Below, piece by piece: positions 29,111 through 37,682 of a DNA stretch of 64,000 nucleotides. Every line of letters begins with the position of its first letter. The first letter of the stretch is position 1. The translations under genes and the position numbers were made by a program. A model generated the notes under the pieces. That model was given only the letters and a program-made list of their open reading frames with translations, searched no databases and had not been told where the DNA came from. Source of the DNA: JAUSIF01 sp963711595 (GTDB lineage Bacteria > Pseudomonadota > Alphaproteobacteria > Rhizobiales > Xanthobacteraceae). The stretch lies in the NCBI GenBank assembly GCA_963711595.1, contig CAVQER010000004.1:1-64000 (forward strand). Direction: 5' to 3'.

Positions 29111-29303
29111 CTTGTGTTGGATCTCTGAACTCGGACAGGGCGGGCAATTCCGCTCCCCGCGTTATCGCCAAATCGTGTTGCCAATGGAAGCGACACCGCG
29201 CTGACCACACTAGGGGGATAAAATCGCCGTAGTGCCTGCGCGACGGTATCAAGCTCGGCATCCCTTGAGATGCAGCGCCTCTCGAGGTCAGCCGTCCTCC
29301 ACG

Positions 29304-30217
29304 TCACGGCTTCTTGTAATTGAAATCGATCCCAAGATAGTTGTTTGGCCCCGGCAGGAAGACTCTCCGCCAGACCTTGGGGCGCTTGACCATCGCCACG
29401 ATCCAGAAAAGGCAGATCAGCCGTTGGCGCAACGGCATTGGCGTTTGCATAACCATCGCGGTGTAGTCTTTCAGCATTTGCACTTGCGGCAACGAACGAG
29501 CGCCATCGGGATCAATCCACTTCTTCTTGGTGGCGGTGCTCTTGTAAAACGAGGTTGTCTTGTGAACCCGCTTGTAGAACAAAGTCTCCTCGATTTGGTG
29601 AAAGCGACTTATAAACTCATTTCGGCCAAGAAAACTTTGTCTGCCCCAAAATAGCTGCGCTGTAAGGCAGTTCTCCGCATCTGGTCAGTCCGCATGAGTC
29701 CAAAGCCCTGAAGACACCAGTGCACGTTGTTGAGTACGTCCTTGAACCGTTCCTCAACGCGCTGCAATTCCGCGACATGGTCTTTGTCGAGGCGTCGCAT
29801 TGAACTAGGCCGGTCCGTCGGGTTGCCGAATTCATCGATGAGCGCAACTTGAGAATGACACAACGAAACTTTTGGATTGTTGTCGAGTATATCGACGCAG
29901 CGTTCTAGATACCTGTCGTCATACACGTCATCGTAGGCGGCCCAAGCAAAATAAGAGCCTCGGCTCAATTCAAATGTTTTGTTGAAATTCCTGGCCGCAC
30001 CAATATTCGTATCATTCCGGGAGTACCTGATCCTGCCATCCTTCTTGCAGTACTCCGCACAGATTTCGCGGGTCCTATCGGATGAGGCGTTGTCGGAAAT
30101 GACGACTTCAAAATCGGTAAAAGTCTGCCGCAAGATCCCGTCGAGCGCGCTCACCAAGTATCGCTCGCCATTATAAACGGGCAGTCCGATTGAAACCCTA
30201 GGACTGTCGGCCGTCAT
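29304..30217 (-). pseudogene. GT2 family glycosyltransferase, one-base frameshift
   Basis: The N-terminal GT-A domain is clear: RVSIGLPVYNGERYLVSALD, then VVISDNASSDRTREI and the DxD-like AWAAYDDVYDD. The frame ends at 29609 right after FLAEMSL. In another frame the normal continuation (SRFHQIEETLFYKRVHKTTS) runs to 29304. A missing base near 29608-29611 would give SLLSRFHQIEE, matching the family's pattern; length is 2 modulo 3, as expected for one deletion. Start ATG 30217 is preceded by GGAGAGGGA; an ATG-like start 36 bases earlier is less likely. Corrected length is about 304 residues. Confidence 0.82.
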
Positions 30218-30514
30218 TTTCTGATCCCTCTCCGATACGCGTACGGATAGCAAAAAATGTTATAGTGCTAAATTATAGGGGCGCATATCCCGGTATCGCG
30301 GCTCGCCCCCTCGAAAGAGCGTTTGTCCGGGCTTGTGATTCAAGACGGTTAATCGATGCGGACCGGAACTAGCGGGTTATCGGCCGTGAAAGACCTAGCG
30401 GAAGCTCTTCTAAGCGGATCGGAGTGCATCGCTCCGCGATTTTATGCAGTTCGGCTATCATCGCGCGGCGTGTTCGACGGCGGTGGCCGCACGACGGGGC
30501 TCGGAGTTCCTAGT
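30218..30514. other. Divergent promoter region between GT2 and beta-helix genes
   Basis: 297 bases that must hold promoters for both directions. The part near 30245-30280 is AT-rich. No operator, RNA or small gene was recognised. Confidence 0.4.
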
Positions 30515-31936
30515 ATGAAAGTAATTTCGTCGGCGTTTCTGGCACTACTGATCGTCACGCCCTGTCAGACCGAAGCCTCGAGTGATATCGCGGTCAGGCC
30601 GGGTGATAATGTAGCGGAGATCGTTGCTCGCGCTCCGGTCGGGACGACATTCCGGTTGATCCGGGGATTTACCGGTTGCAATACGCGCGACCTAAGAATG
30701 GCCAGAAATTCATCGGCAAAGGCGAAGTCATCGTTTAACGGTGCGACGCTTCTTTCAGATTGGCACAGGGTCGACGGATTCTGGGTGGCGCAGGGACCCA
30801 AGGCTCGCAGCAATCCGGGTGGCAAGTGCCAGAGACATGCTCCCCTTTGCGGGCACGGAGAAGATCTTTTCGTTGACGGGAAAATTTACCGAAGGGTTGC
30901 GTCTATCGCCGACGTTACGCTCGGCACATATTACGACGATGGCCTGAGCATACATATTTCTGAGGATCCGACTGACAAAGTAACGGAATTCAGCACGGCG
31001 CCCTTTGCAATCACGGGCGAGGCGAGCGACGTCCTATTGCAGGACATTGTCTTCGAGAAGTATGCGTCGAGAGCCCAGCACGGTGCCGTTGACTTTCCGA
31101 GAGGGCGGAATTGGGTACTTCGCAATGTGACCGCGCGCTGGAACCATGGGCTTGGCGCCCGTGTTGGCCCCGGTACACACATCTCCGGCGGCTCCTATAG
31201 TAACAACGGGCAACTTGGATTGGCCGGCAGTGGAAGCCACATCCTTATCGAGGGTGCGGAGATCGCGTTCAACAATTACGCAGGTTTCAATTCAGGCTGG
31301 GAGGCCGGCGGCACCAAGTTCGTACGGACAGACAACCTCGTTGTCCGCAAAAATTGCGTTCATAACAATGATGGTCCTGGGTTGTGGACCGACGTCGACA
31401 ATATCAACATTGAGTTCGTCGACAATCTGGTCTTTGACAACAGGGGCGACGGCATCAAGCATGAGATTTCGTACCGCGCCAAGATATACGGCAATACGGT
31501 TGCGCGGAACGGCCACGAAAGACTCAACTGGCTTTGGGGCTCCCAGATTCTGATCCAAAACAGTCAGGACGTCGAAGCCTATAACAACATCGTAGAGGTT
31601 AGGGCAGACTTCGGCAACGGCATCGCGGTAATAAATCAGAAGCGCGGAGAGGGACGCTACGGCCCAAGGATGGCCAAGAACAACTTCATTCACAACAATA
31701 CGATCATTCACCTGGGGGCCAGTGGCCTGAACGGCATGGTTGCAGACTACGGCAGGGAATGGTTCGACGAAAAATCGGGAAACGTATTCGACCAAAACAC
31801 TTATGTCGTACCCCACGACAGGCGGGGTTACTTCGAGATCAAGAATAACCGCGCAAAATTCTCGAACTTGCCGAACCTCGCGATGGAGCAAAAGGGAATA
31901 GTCGCAGATCGCGACCCGCAGACCAATGAACCTTGA
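30515..31936 (+). CDS. Secreted right-handed parallel beta-helix protein
   Basis: 473 residues from ATG 30515 (GGAG eight bases upstream). A signal peptide ends near QTEAS. Residues 150-430 consist of short beta-helix coils marked by repeated N-rich turns (VVRKNCVHNNDGPGLW, VDNLVFDNRGDGIKHE, IYGNTVARNGHERL, KNNFIHNNTIIHL). This is the fold of polysaccharide lyases, epimerases and glycan-binding proteins of the PbH1 type. It is probably periplasmic and acts on the exported polymer, for example as a lyase or C5-epimerase-like enzyme. No catalytic set could be assigned. It stands alone on the plus strand among minus-strand genes. Confidence 0.82.
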   Translation: MKVISSAFLALLIVTPCQTEASSDIAVRPGDNVAEIVARAPVGTTFRLIRGFTGCNTRDLRMARNSSAKAKSSFNGATLLSDWHRVDGFWVAQGPKARSNPGGKCQRHAPLCGHGEDLFVDGKIYRRVASIADVTLGTYYDDGLSIHISEDPTDKVTEFSTAPFAITGEASDVLLQDIVFEKYASRAQHGAVDFPRGRNWVLRNVTARWNHGLGARVGPGTHISGGSYSNNGQLGLAGSGSHILIEGAEIAFNNYAGFNSGWEAGGTKFVRTDNLVVRKNCVHNNDGPGLWTDVDNINIEFVDNLVFDNRGDGIKHEISYRAKIYGNTVARNGHERLNWLWGSQILIQNSQDVEAYNNIVEVRADFGNGIAVINQKRGEGRYGPRMAKNNFIHNNTIIHLGASGLNGMVADYGREWFDEKSGNVFDQNTYVVPHDRRGYFEIKNNRAKFSNLPNLAMEQKGIVADRDPQTNEP

Positions 31937-32067
31937 ATGCCCAGGGCAGATTAGCGGGGCCATTCGCGAGTGAACGTACGTTGCGGAATCGCTGATACTA
32001 CGTTGGAGCGAACGGTCTGAGTGGAGAGACGGAAGTGGTCACCCGTGCTGCAGAATTGAACTGCCTT

Positions 32068-33021
32068 TCATTTGTTCTGTCTTAGGTGATCCTCAAAATA
32101 TCGAATGGTCGCTTTCAAGCCATCGGCGAGATCTGTCTTCGGTTTCCAACCCAGAAGATCTCGCGCTTTATCGATATTCGGCTTCCGTTGCCTCGGGTCG
32201 TCGTTCGGCAGCGGACGGAAGACGATCCGCGATGAAGATCCCGCCAGGTCCACGACCGCGTCTGCAAGCTCCCGGATTGTGAGCTCGCGCGGATTTCCGA
32301 GGTTAATGGGTCCGGTAATTTCGGGCGCGGATTCCATCAGCCGATCAGGCCGTCGATCAGATCGTCGACATAGCAGAACGCCCGCGTGTGACTTCCGTCG
32401 CCGTAGATCGTGATGTCTTGATTGCGCAGCGCCTGCATGATGAAGTTCGAAACGACCCGTCCATCGTTGGGGTGCATTCGCGGGCCGTAGGTATTGAAAA
32501 TTCGCGCGACCTTGATGCCGAGTTTATGCTGTCGGTAGTAGTCGAAGAACAAAGTTTCGGCGCAGCGTTTCCCTTCATCATAACAGGCACGCGTTCCCAC
32601 CGGATTGACGTGACCCCAGTAGTCTTCCGCCTGCGGGTGCACTTCGGGATCTCCATAAACCTCTGACGTGGAGGCTTGCAGGATTTTGGCCTTCACTCGC
32701 TTGGCGAGGCCAAGCATGTTGATGGCCCCATGGACGCTGGTCTTCGTCGTCTGGACCGGATCATGCTGGTAGTGAATTGGAGATGCGGGGCAGGCCAAAT
32801 TGTAGATTTCGTCAACTTCCACATAGAGAGGAAAACAGACGTCGTGACGGATCAGGTCGAAGCGAGGGATTGGCGAGCAAGTGATGCACATTGTGCCGTC
32901 CACCGGTATAGAAATTGTCGACGCATACGACTTCATAGCCTCGTTCCAGCAATCGCTCGCACAAATGCGAACCTAGAAATCCGGCGCCGCCTGTTACCAG
33001 TACACTGCGTTCTTCAAGCAC
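32068..33021 (-). pseudogene. UDP-glucuronate decarboxylase (UXS, SDR family), two compensating frameshifts
   Basis: Converts UDP-glucuronate to UDP-xylose. Three fragments join into one SDR of about 317 residues: SVLVTGGAGFLGSHLCERLL (NAD site); then DEIYNLACPASPIHYQHDPV, QASTSEVYGDPEVHPQ and the YxxxK motif as RACYDEGKRCAETL; and finally GPINLGNPRELTIRELADAV. The first break is an extra base in a G/C run near 32866-32868, and the second a missing base near 32344 (DGLI, then RLMESAPE). The two cancel, so the total length is a multiple of three. The GTG at 33021 with GGAG seven bases before it is the best start. It follows a small unknown ORF by 15 bases. Confidence 0.85.
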
Positions 33022-33035
33022 AGAAATTCTCCATC

Positions 33036-33252
33036 TCACCAGAAACGGATCCGTCCGTCTGGTCCGGCCCCAGGCGGATATTCGATAGGATCATGCTTCG
33101 CCCAATGCGTGTGCTTCAGCTCGAGTGAGACGCGAGAATCCAAGTATGCCTTTGAAAGGAAATCCTTTCTCGCGGCGTGCCAAGTCGTTCGCAAAAGAGG
33201 TGCTCGCACATGCTAAAGAAAAAATTGATTCGCCCTGATAGTCTTTCGTCAT
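33036..33252 (-). pseudogene. Small unrecognised ORF upstream of UXS, frameshifted
   Basis: ATG 33252 has a strong GGAGG nine bases upstream and opens MTKDYQGESIFSLACASTSF then ANDLAR. The frame then runs on without sense, but the +1 frame gives ARKDFLSKAYLDSRVSLELK, HTHWAKHDPIEYPPGAGPDG, RIRFW and a stop at 33036-33038, next to the UXS start. One surplus base near 33165-33170 would reconcile the two parts into about 71 residues; total length is 1 modulo 3. I do not recognise the protein. The middle faintly resembles a GT4 C-terminal helix (compare ENLARHAREDFLTKYTWDAR at 26430), so it could also be the remnant of a larger transferase. Confidence 0.45.
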
Positions 33253-33497
33253 GGGTGCTGGCCTCCGAGCCTGCACGTGCGGGGGGCGTGCATCCAGGTA
33301 CAATAGGGGTGAAGGAGAGGGAACGGCGTGGTGACGCCCTCCTGTTGTACGGTTAATGTTAATTGCGCTTGGTCCGGGTAGTCTCATTCGGCGCGTCCCC
33401 ATTTTGTTGCAATTGGTCCGGTTGGTTGCGAACTTCGGCCTAAGTGAAATCGCGTGGCTTGAGTTTGTCATGCGCAAACGGATGGCATCTGACAGCC

Positions 33498-34601
33498 ATG
33501 ACCTCCAAGAGGCGGCCACCAGTGTATTCCGTTCGGACTTTTTATCAGTCTCTCCGCAGGTTGGGTCGTTTGATCCTGGCGCAATGGCCGCTCACGGCGT
33601 ACCTCACAATGTGCACCCTCCTCAGCAAGCGCTCCGGAGTGCGAAAGACAAAGCGCGAGCTACCGGTGATCGTGTCACTAACCAGTCACGGACGGCGCTT
33701 GACAGGGGCAATGGTGTGCATCGAGACACTGTTGCGACAAACCGTTCTGCCAGACCGCCTGATTCTCTGGTTGGCACATGACGAGGACCTAGCGGGAGTG
33801 GCTGCCACGCTGCGTCAACTCGAGAAGCGGGGGCTCGAGGTCAAACGGTGCGACGATTGGCGATCGTTCAACAAGATTATTCCTACCATAAGGGAGTTCC
33901 CGCACGCGGTTATCGTGACGGCGGACGATGACATTTTCTACCCGCGGAACTGGTTTGAAAAGTTGCTGGACGCCTATGACAAGGACCGCAACGTCATTCA
34001 TTGTCATCGTTCTCGTCTCCTGGCTTTTGGAGACGATGGAAACCTTTTGCCGTATGTCGATTGGCCGCGTGGCAATCTCGTCGCCGGAGTGGCCTCGTTG
34101 TTCGTATTTCCGACAGGCGTGGGAGGGGTGTTGTACCCTCCCGGATCTCTGGACGCACGGGTAGTCGACCACGATTTGTTTATGGCCATTTGCTCTCGAG
34201 CCGACGACATCTGGCTCAAGGCGATGTCGCTGCTCGCTAACACGCATTGCAGGCAGACCAAGGACTTTCCGAAGCATTTTCTCGAACTTCCTCACAGTCA
34301 GAGACACGCCTTGAAGCACACCAATGTGGAGCGCGGGGGCAACGATCAGCAATCACGGCGTGTCTTTTCATACTTCGGGCTTTTGGATTGCTTTGGCAAA
34401 GAATTCCGGGCTCTGTTGCGGAGGCGGAATTGCCCGCGTACCGGTAAAGACGACGCTGTTCAGCAACCGCGCAACGTAGAGCAGGACGGATCGCCGGCGC
34501 CGTACGGCACGGCGGCCGCTAGTGCCGCGATCGAAGGGGCGATTTCAGTCGCCAACCTCCAGAATCCCCGCGCCCTGCCGCGAGATCTTAAGGCAAGATA
34601 G
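33498..34601 (+). CDS. GT-A type glycosyltransferase of EPS locus
   Basis: 367 residues from ATG 33498; a GTG at 33444 is in frame. The N-terminal region (LPVIVSLTSHGRRLTGAMVC) begins a GT-A fold. The metal-binding motif is VTADDDIFYPRNWFEKLLDA, and the family's FPTGVGGVLYPPGSL and DIWLKAMSLLANTHCRQTKD follow. It is likely a cytoplasmic transferase acting on the lipid-linked repeat. The last 65 residues (from about NCPRTGKDD) are low-complexity and overlap the convergent phosphatase gene by 57 bases, so the natural end may be earlier. Confidence 0.75.
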   Translation: MTSKRRPPVYSVRTFYQSLRRLGRLILAQWPLTAYLTMCTLLSKRSGVRKTKRELPVIVSLTSHGRRLTGAMVCIETLLRQTVLPDRLILWLAHDEDLAGVAATLRQLEKRGLEVKRCDDWRSFNKIIPTIREFPHAVIVTADDDIFYPRNWFEKLLDAYDKDRNVIHCHRSRLLAFGDDGNLLPYVDWPRGNLVAGVASLFVFPTGVGGVLYPPGSLDARVVDHDLFMAICSRADDIWLKAMSLLANTHCRQTKDFPKHFLELPHSQRHALKHTNVERGGNDQQSRRVFSYFGLLDCFGKEFRALLRRRNCPRTGKDDAVQQPRNVEQDGSPAPYGTAAASAAIEGAISVANLQNPRALPRDLKAR

Positions 34602-35396
34602 CTGGCCGGTAGCATATGCCGCCGTATCGAGATTGATCCGGTTGGGCAAAAACTGGGGTGCGGATACGGGCGAATGTCCATGCACCACGATGCGTCCGAA
34701 GTTGTCGTCGTGCTCCAGGAATTCCTCTCTTATCCATAAGCAATCGTGCTCGTTCTGTTTGTCGAGGGCAATCCCCGGTCGCACCCCGGCGTGCACGAAG
34801 AAATAGGCACCTGCACTGTAGTGAGTCTGCAAACCGCCCAGGAAGGAATGATGACTATCGGGCATTCGTGCGGCCAGAGCGGCGCGGACAGCATCGTCGT
34901 CCTTTGGATGACGGAGCAAATTCGGCTCGACTCCGTATGACATAAGCGTTTCGAGCCCGCCGATCTCGCACCAAGCGTCAAGTAACGCTTCGCCATTGAG
35001 AAAGTCTTCAAGAACCTTCTCATGGTTGCCCCGTAAGAAGACTCGCTTTCGTCCTTTTGGACGCTGGGTCAGTAGGTCCACAACCTTCGCGGAAGCAGGT
35101 CCTCTATCAATATAGTCACCGAGGTAGATCTCGAGCACCTCATGCGATTGCGCTTTTGGCGCATCGCGATCGATGCGAACCCAAAGCTCTTCGAGCAAGT
35201 CGACGCGCCCGTGGATGTCGCCGATGACATAGATTAGCGTTCCTTCAGGCGCGGGCGGATAGGGGACGTGTTGTCCATCCTCCGGCAACAACCACGAGAA
35301 CGTACCGCCTAGCCAGCTGACTTTCGGTTTGGTGACGCCCGGAGAGTTTACTGGGTCTTGAGGCGCGTGATCCGCGCGACCCGAAAACTGCCTCAT
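34545..35396 (-). CDS. PPP-type metallophosphoesterase (serine/threonine protein phosphatase-like)
   Basis: 283 residues. All three metal-site motifs of the PPP superfamily are present: GDIHGR (about 59-64), GDYIDRGP (about 93-100) and RGNHE (about 122-126), plus a later HAGVRPG and VHGHSPV. The N-terminal 45 residues are not part of the domain. It would be cytoplasmic. Its place beside the initiating sugar transferase, in a locus that has a tyrosine autokinase but no recognised Wzb phosphatase, suggests it may reverse Wzc phosphorylation or regulate EPS synthesis (inference). Confidence 0.88.
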   Translation of the reverse strand: MRQFSGRADHAPQDPVNSPGVTKPKVSWLGGTFSWLLPEDGQHVPYPPAPEGTLIYVIGDIHGRVDLLEELWVRIDRDAPKAQSHEVLEIYLGDYIDRGPASAKVVDLLTQRPKGRKRVFLRGNHEKVLEDFLNGEALLDAWCEIGGLETLMSYGVEPNLLRHPKDDDAVRAALAARMPDSHHSFLGGLQTHYSAGAYFFVHAGVRPGIALDKQNEHDCLWIREEFLEHDDNFGRIVVHGHSPVSAPQFLPNRINLDTAAYATGQLSCLKISRQGAGILEVGD

Positions 35397-35455
35397 CGTG
35401 CCACCGTGAAAACGCTAGTCACGAAGTCTCCTGCGATTTCGAGCGTGGACAGAGT

Positions 35456-36928
35456 TCAAAATGCCTTGGTGTCGTATGGGACGACCATGATCGTGCGAAG
35501 CAGAATTCGAATGTCGAGCCACAGTGACCAGTTATTGATGTACCAGAGGTCACGCATCACACGAGCCTCCATGGTGCCTACGTTGGGCGTCTCGCCACGA
35601 TATCCGCTCACCTGCGCCCAACCGGTGATCCCAGGCTTCACGTGATTTCGGTAGGCGTAGTTGGCGATCAGTTCATCATATCGGTTGTCGAGCGCCAGAG
35701 GGTGAGGTCTCGGCCCGACAAGCGACATCTCTCCGCTCACGACGTTCCAGAGCTGAGGCAGTTCATCGATGCTTGTCCGGCGAAGCACGCTGCCGAGCGG
35801 CGTGACGCGAGCGTCGTCGCGTGTCGCCTGGACGAAGGGAGCCTCGCAGGATTGTGCCGTCATGGTTCTGAACTTCAGGATTTCGAATTGTCTACCGCCG
35901 AATCCGCGACGCGCCTGGCGGAAGAAAACTGGCCCACTCGAACTCAACCGAATCATGATCGCCGTCATGAGGAGTAGTGGGGACAGCAAGATGAGCAGAC
36001 CGCTTGCGGCGATCAAGTCAAGCCCGCGCTTGAGGGATCGCTCGAACACCGAGAGTGGCGCACGCTGAATCTCGAACGCCGGGGTCGACGATATGGTGAT
36101 GCCATAACCGGAGAGTATTTTGTCGACGCTGGCGTCTGCGAACAGGTAGACCGGCACAGGCAGCCGGACGAACTGAAGTTTGATCTCGTCAAGCAAGTGC
36201 AGTTGCGACCACGGCAGGAATAGATAGACGGCATCGCAGCAATTTCTCCTGCCGAGCGCCGACTTGATGTCGTTAACGAGCGCCGCAATTGCGGTTTGAC
36301 GCGTCACTGGATCCGCATCTTCGAGAGTCAGCTCGCTGGCGCCAGTCACCATTGTGCCCTCGCGCGCCATTTGCGCGAGCCGCTGCCAACGGTCGACCGG
36401 CGTGCCGGCGAAGACAACATATGCCGATTGGAGGGTGAGGTGCCCTGCGGCCATGAGGTGGGCGAGGTATTTCAACAGTGCCTGACGCGCCGTTAAAAGA
36501 ATTAAGAGGCCAAACAAGAACTCGCCGGTGACCGCAATGCGGGAGAACTCCGAGGTTGATTTCGTTAGAAATGCAATCCAACCGACGACGAAGAAGCCGA
36601 CGATCCAACCCAAAAACGCGACACGGCGCTGAAATCTTAGGTCGCCGATGCGAACGAGGTTGTAGCCATTCTTGAGTGCAATCGTGCCGGTGAGCAGGAC
36701 TCCGGCCAGCACAGACATGACCAGAGCGTCGCCGACCTGTACTTCATCTCCACGGACGAAAATGTGCCAGGCGATATCGGCGGCAACAAAACTCACTACG
36801 ACAAGGGCGAAATCCCAGAGGGCCACACTCGCCCTGATAACTGGCCACGACACATGGGCCCACGGCCGCGTCGCCGAAAGCCCAGCAAGCTGGTCACCAC
36901 TTGTCGTGCCGCCGACCGGATACTGCAC
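35456..36928 (-). CDS. Polyprenyl-phosphate sugar-1-phosphate transferase (initiating enzyme, WcaJ/ExoY type)
   Basis: 490 residues from GTG 36928 (GGAG seven bases upstream). The N-terminal half has about five membrane segments and a CoA-binding-like cytoplasmic domain. The C-terminal catalytic domain shows KRGLDLIAASGLLILLSPLL, then FRQARRGFGGRQFEILKFRT, SIDELPQLWNV and GEMSLVGPRPHP, all family hallmarks. It transfers a hexose-1-phosphate to undecaprenyl phosphate and so starts repeat-unit synthesis at the inner membrane. It is followed by the phosphatase gene after 59 bases. Confidence 0.93.
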   Translation of the reverse strand: MQYPVGGTTSGDQLAGLSATRPWAHVSWPVIRASVALWDFALVVVSFVAADIAWHIFVRGDEVQVGDALVMSVLAGVLLTGTIALKNGYNLVRIGDLRFQRRVAFLGWIVGFFVVGWIAFLTKSTSEFSRIAVTGEFLFGLLILLTARQALLKYLAHLMAAGHLTLQSAYVVFAGTPVDRWQRLAQMAREGTMVTGASELTLEDADPVTRQTAIAALVNDIKSALGRRNCCDAVYLFLPWSQLHLLDEIKLQFVRLPVPVYLFADASVDKILSGYGITISSTPAFEIQRAPLSVFERSLKRGLDLIAASGLLILLSPLLLMTAIMIRLSSSGPVFFRQARRGFGGRQFEILKFRTMTAQSCEAPFVQATRDDARVTPLGSVLRRTSIDELPQLWNVVSGEMSLVGPRPHPLALDNRYDELIANYAYRNHVKPGITGWAQVSGYRGETPNVGTMEARVMRDLWYINNWSLWLDIRILLRTIMVVPYDTKAF

Positions 36929-37257
36929 AACTCAACTCCACTGTCCGAAACTGACTAAGACTTGAGATTACCAACTACGCCAAGTTTTTAACACGTTTTT
37001 AACTCCAACGGGGGGTCCCCCACTGTTCACTTCAGATTAATCATGAACTAATTGCGACATCGGAAGGAATCGCGATTGTGGCAGGCGCGGCTGGCACGAT
37101 TGGGGAGGGAACTTGACGATCGAGTGCCCCGATAGCGCCTCGAATATCTGTGAAATTGAGGACCTGAACCCTGACCGACCCGGCGGATTTAACCGGGCGA
37201 GGGCACGTGCCGGAGGTTAATCCGTCGTTTGCCATTTGGCCCTTAGAGGAAGTGGCT
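36929..37257. other. Divergent intergenic region upstream of the initiating transferase
   Basis: 329 bases. Near 36960-37000 is an AT-rich part with runs of T. The palindrome GGGGGTCCCCC follows at 37011-37021. A GAGGAA ribosome site precedes the small gene at 37258. No other gene or RNA was recognised. Confidence 0.5.
37011..37021. promoter_or_regulatory. Palindrome GGGGGTCCCCC, copy 2
   Basis: Identical 11-bp core to those at 17768-17778 and 40625-40635. It lies 82 bases upstream of the initiating sugar transferase start (minus strand), inside a divergent promoter region. Confidence 0.45.
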
Positions 37258-37524
37258 ATGGTGTCGGTAGCGATCCTTTGCGGAATTTCAGGCCTGCTTC
37301 TTGGCCTGATTGCGAACGTCCGCGCATTAGCATTCTTCGCCGCATTCACGGCGCCGGTCGCGTTCCTGTCCGCTAGTGCAAATGGCGAAGAATATCTCAT
37401 CGGCATACTGTGGGCTGTCGAGGGACTTGTCGTACTGCAGGTCGGCTATTTCGTCGCAATCGTTATTCGAGCCACTTTGTTCGCGGAAGCGAGCGAAGTT
37501 CGACAACCGGTTTCAATGCCCTAG
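37258..37524 (+). CDS. Small membrane protein of unknown function
   Basis: 88 residues from ATG 37258, preceded by GAGGAAGTGGCT; an in-frame start at 37207 lacks such a site. It has two or three hydrophobic segments (VAILCGISGLLLGLIANVRA, FFAAFTAPVAFL, LVVLQVGYFVAIVI), so it is an inner-membrane protein. It is divergent from the initiating sugar transferase. Small membrane regulators of EPS synthesis (ExoX/SyrA type) are known in rhizobia, but sequence similarity to them is not evident here. Confidence 0.6.
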   Translation: MVSVAILCGISGLLLGLIANVRALAFFAAFTAPVAFLSASANGEEYLIGILWAVEGLVVLQVGYFVAIVIRATLFAEASEVRQPVSMP

Positions 37525-37682
37525 CTCCGCGCCAGCAAATCCTCCTAACGAGATCGTGAGACCTGTGAACTCAGCGGCATCTGGTGCCGGAGCACGGAAT
37601 TTCATGTAGGCGCCGCCCGGGCCAACCTGTAGCTCTCGGTCGGAAATAACCCGCGGCGTCGGCGCGCTTGTTTCGGGCCCTC

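Noticed and set aside
33091..33519. 143-codon minus-strand open frame
   Set aside because: Only its middle part (from ATG 33252) has a ribosome site and sensible sequence; the rest is out of frame with the likely product.
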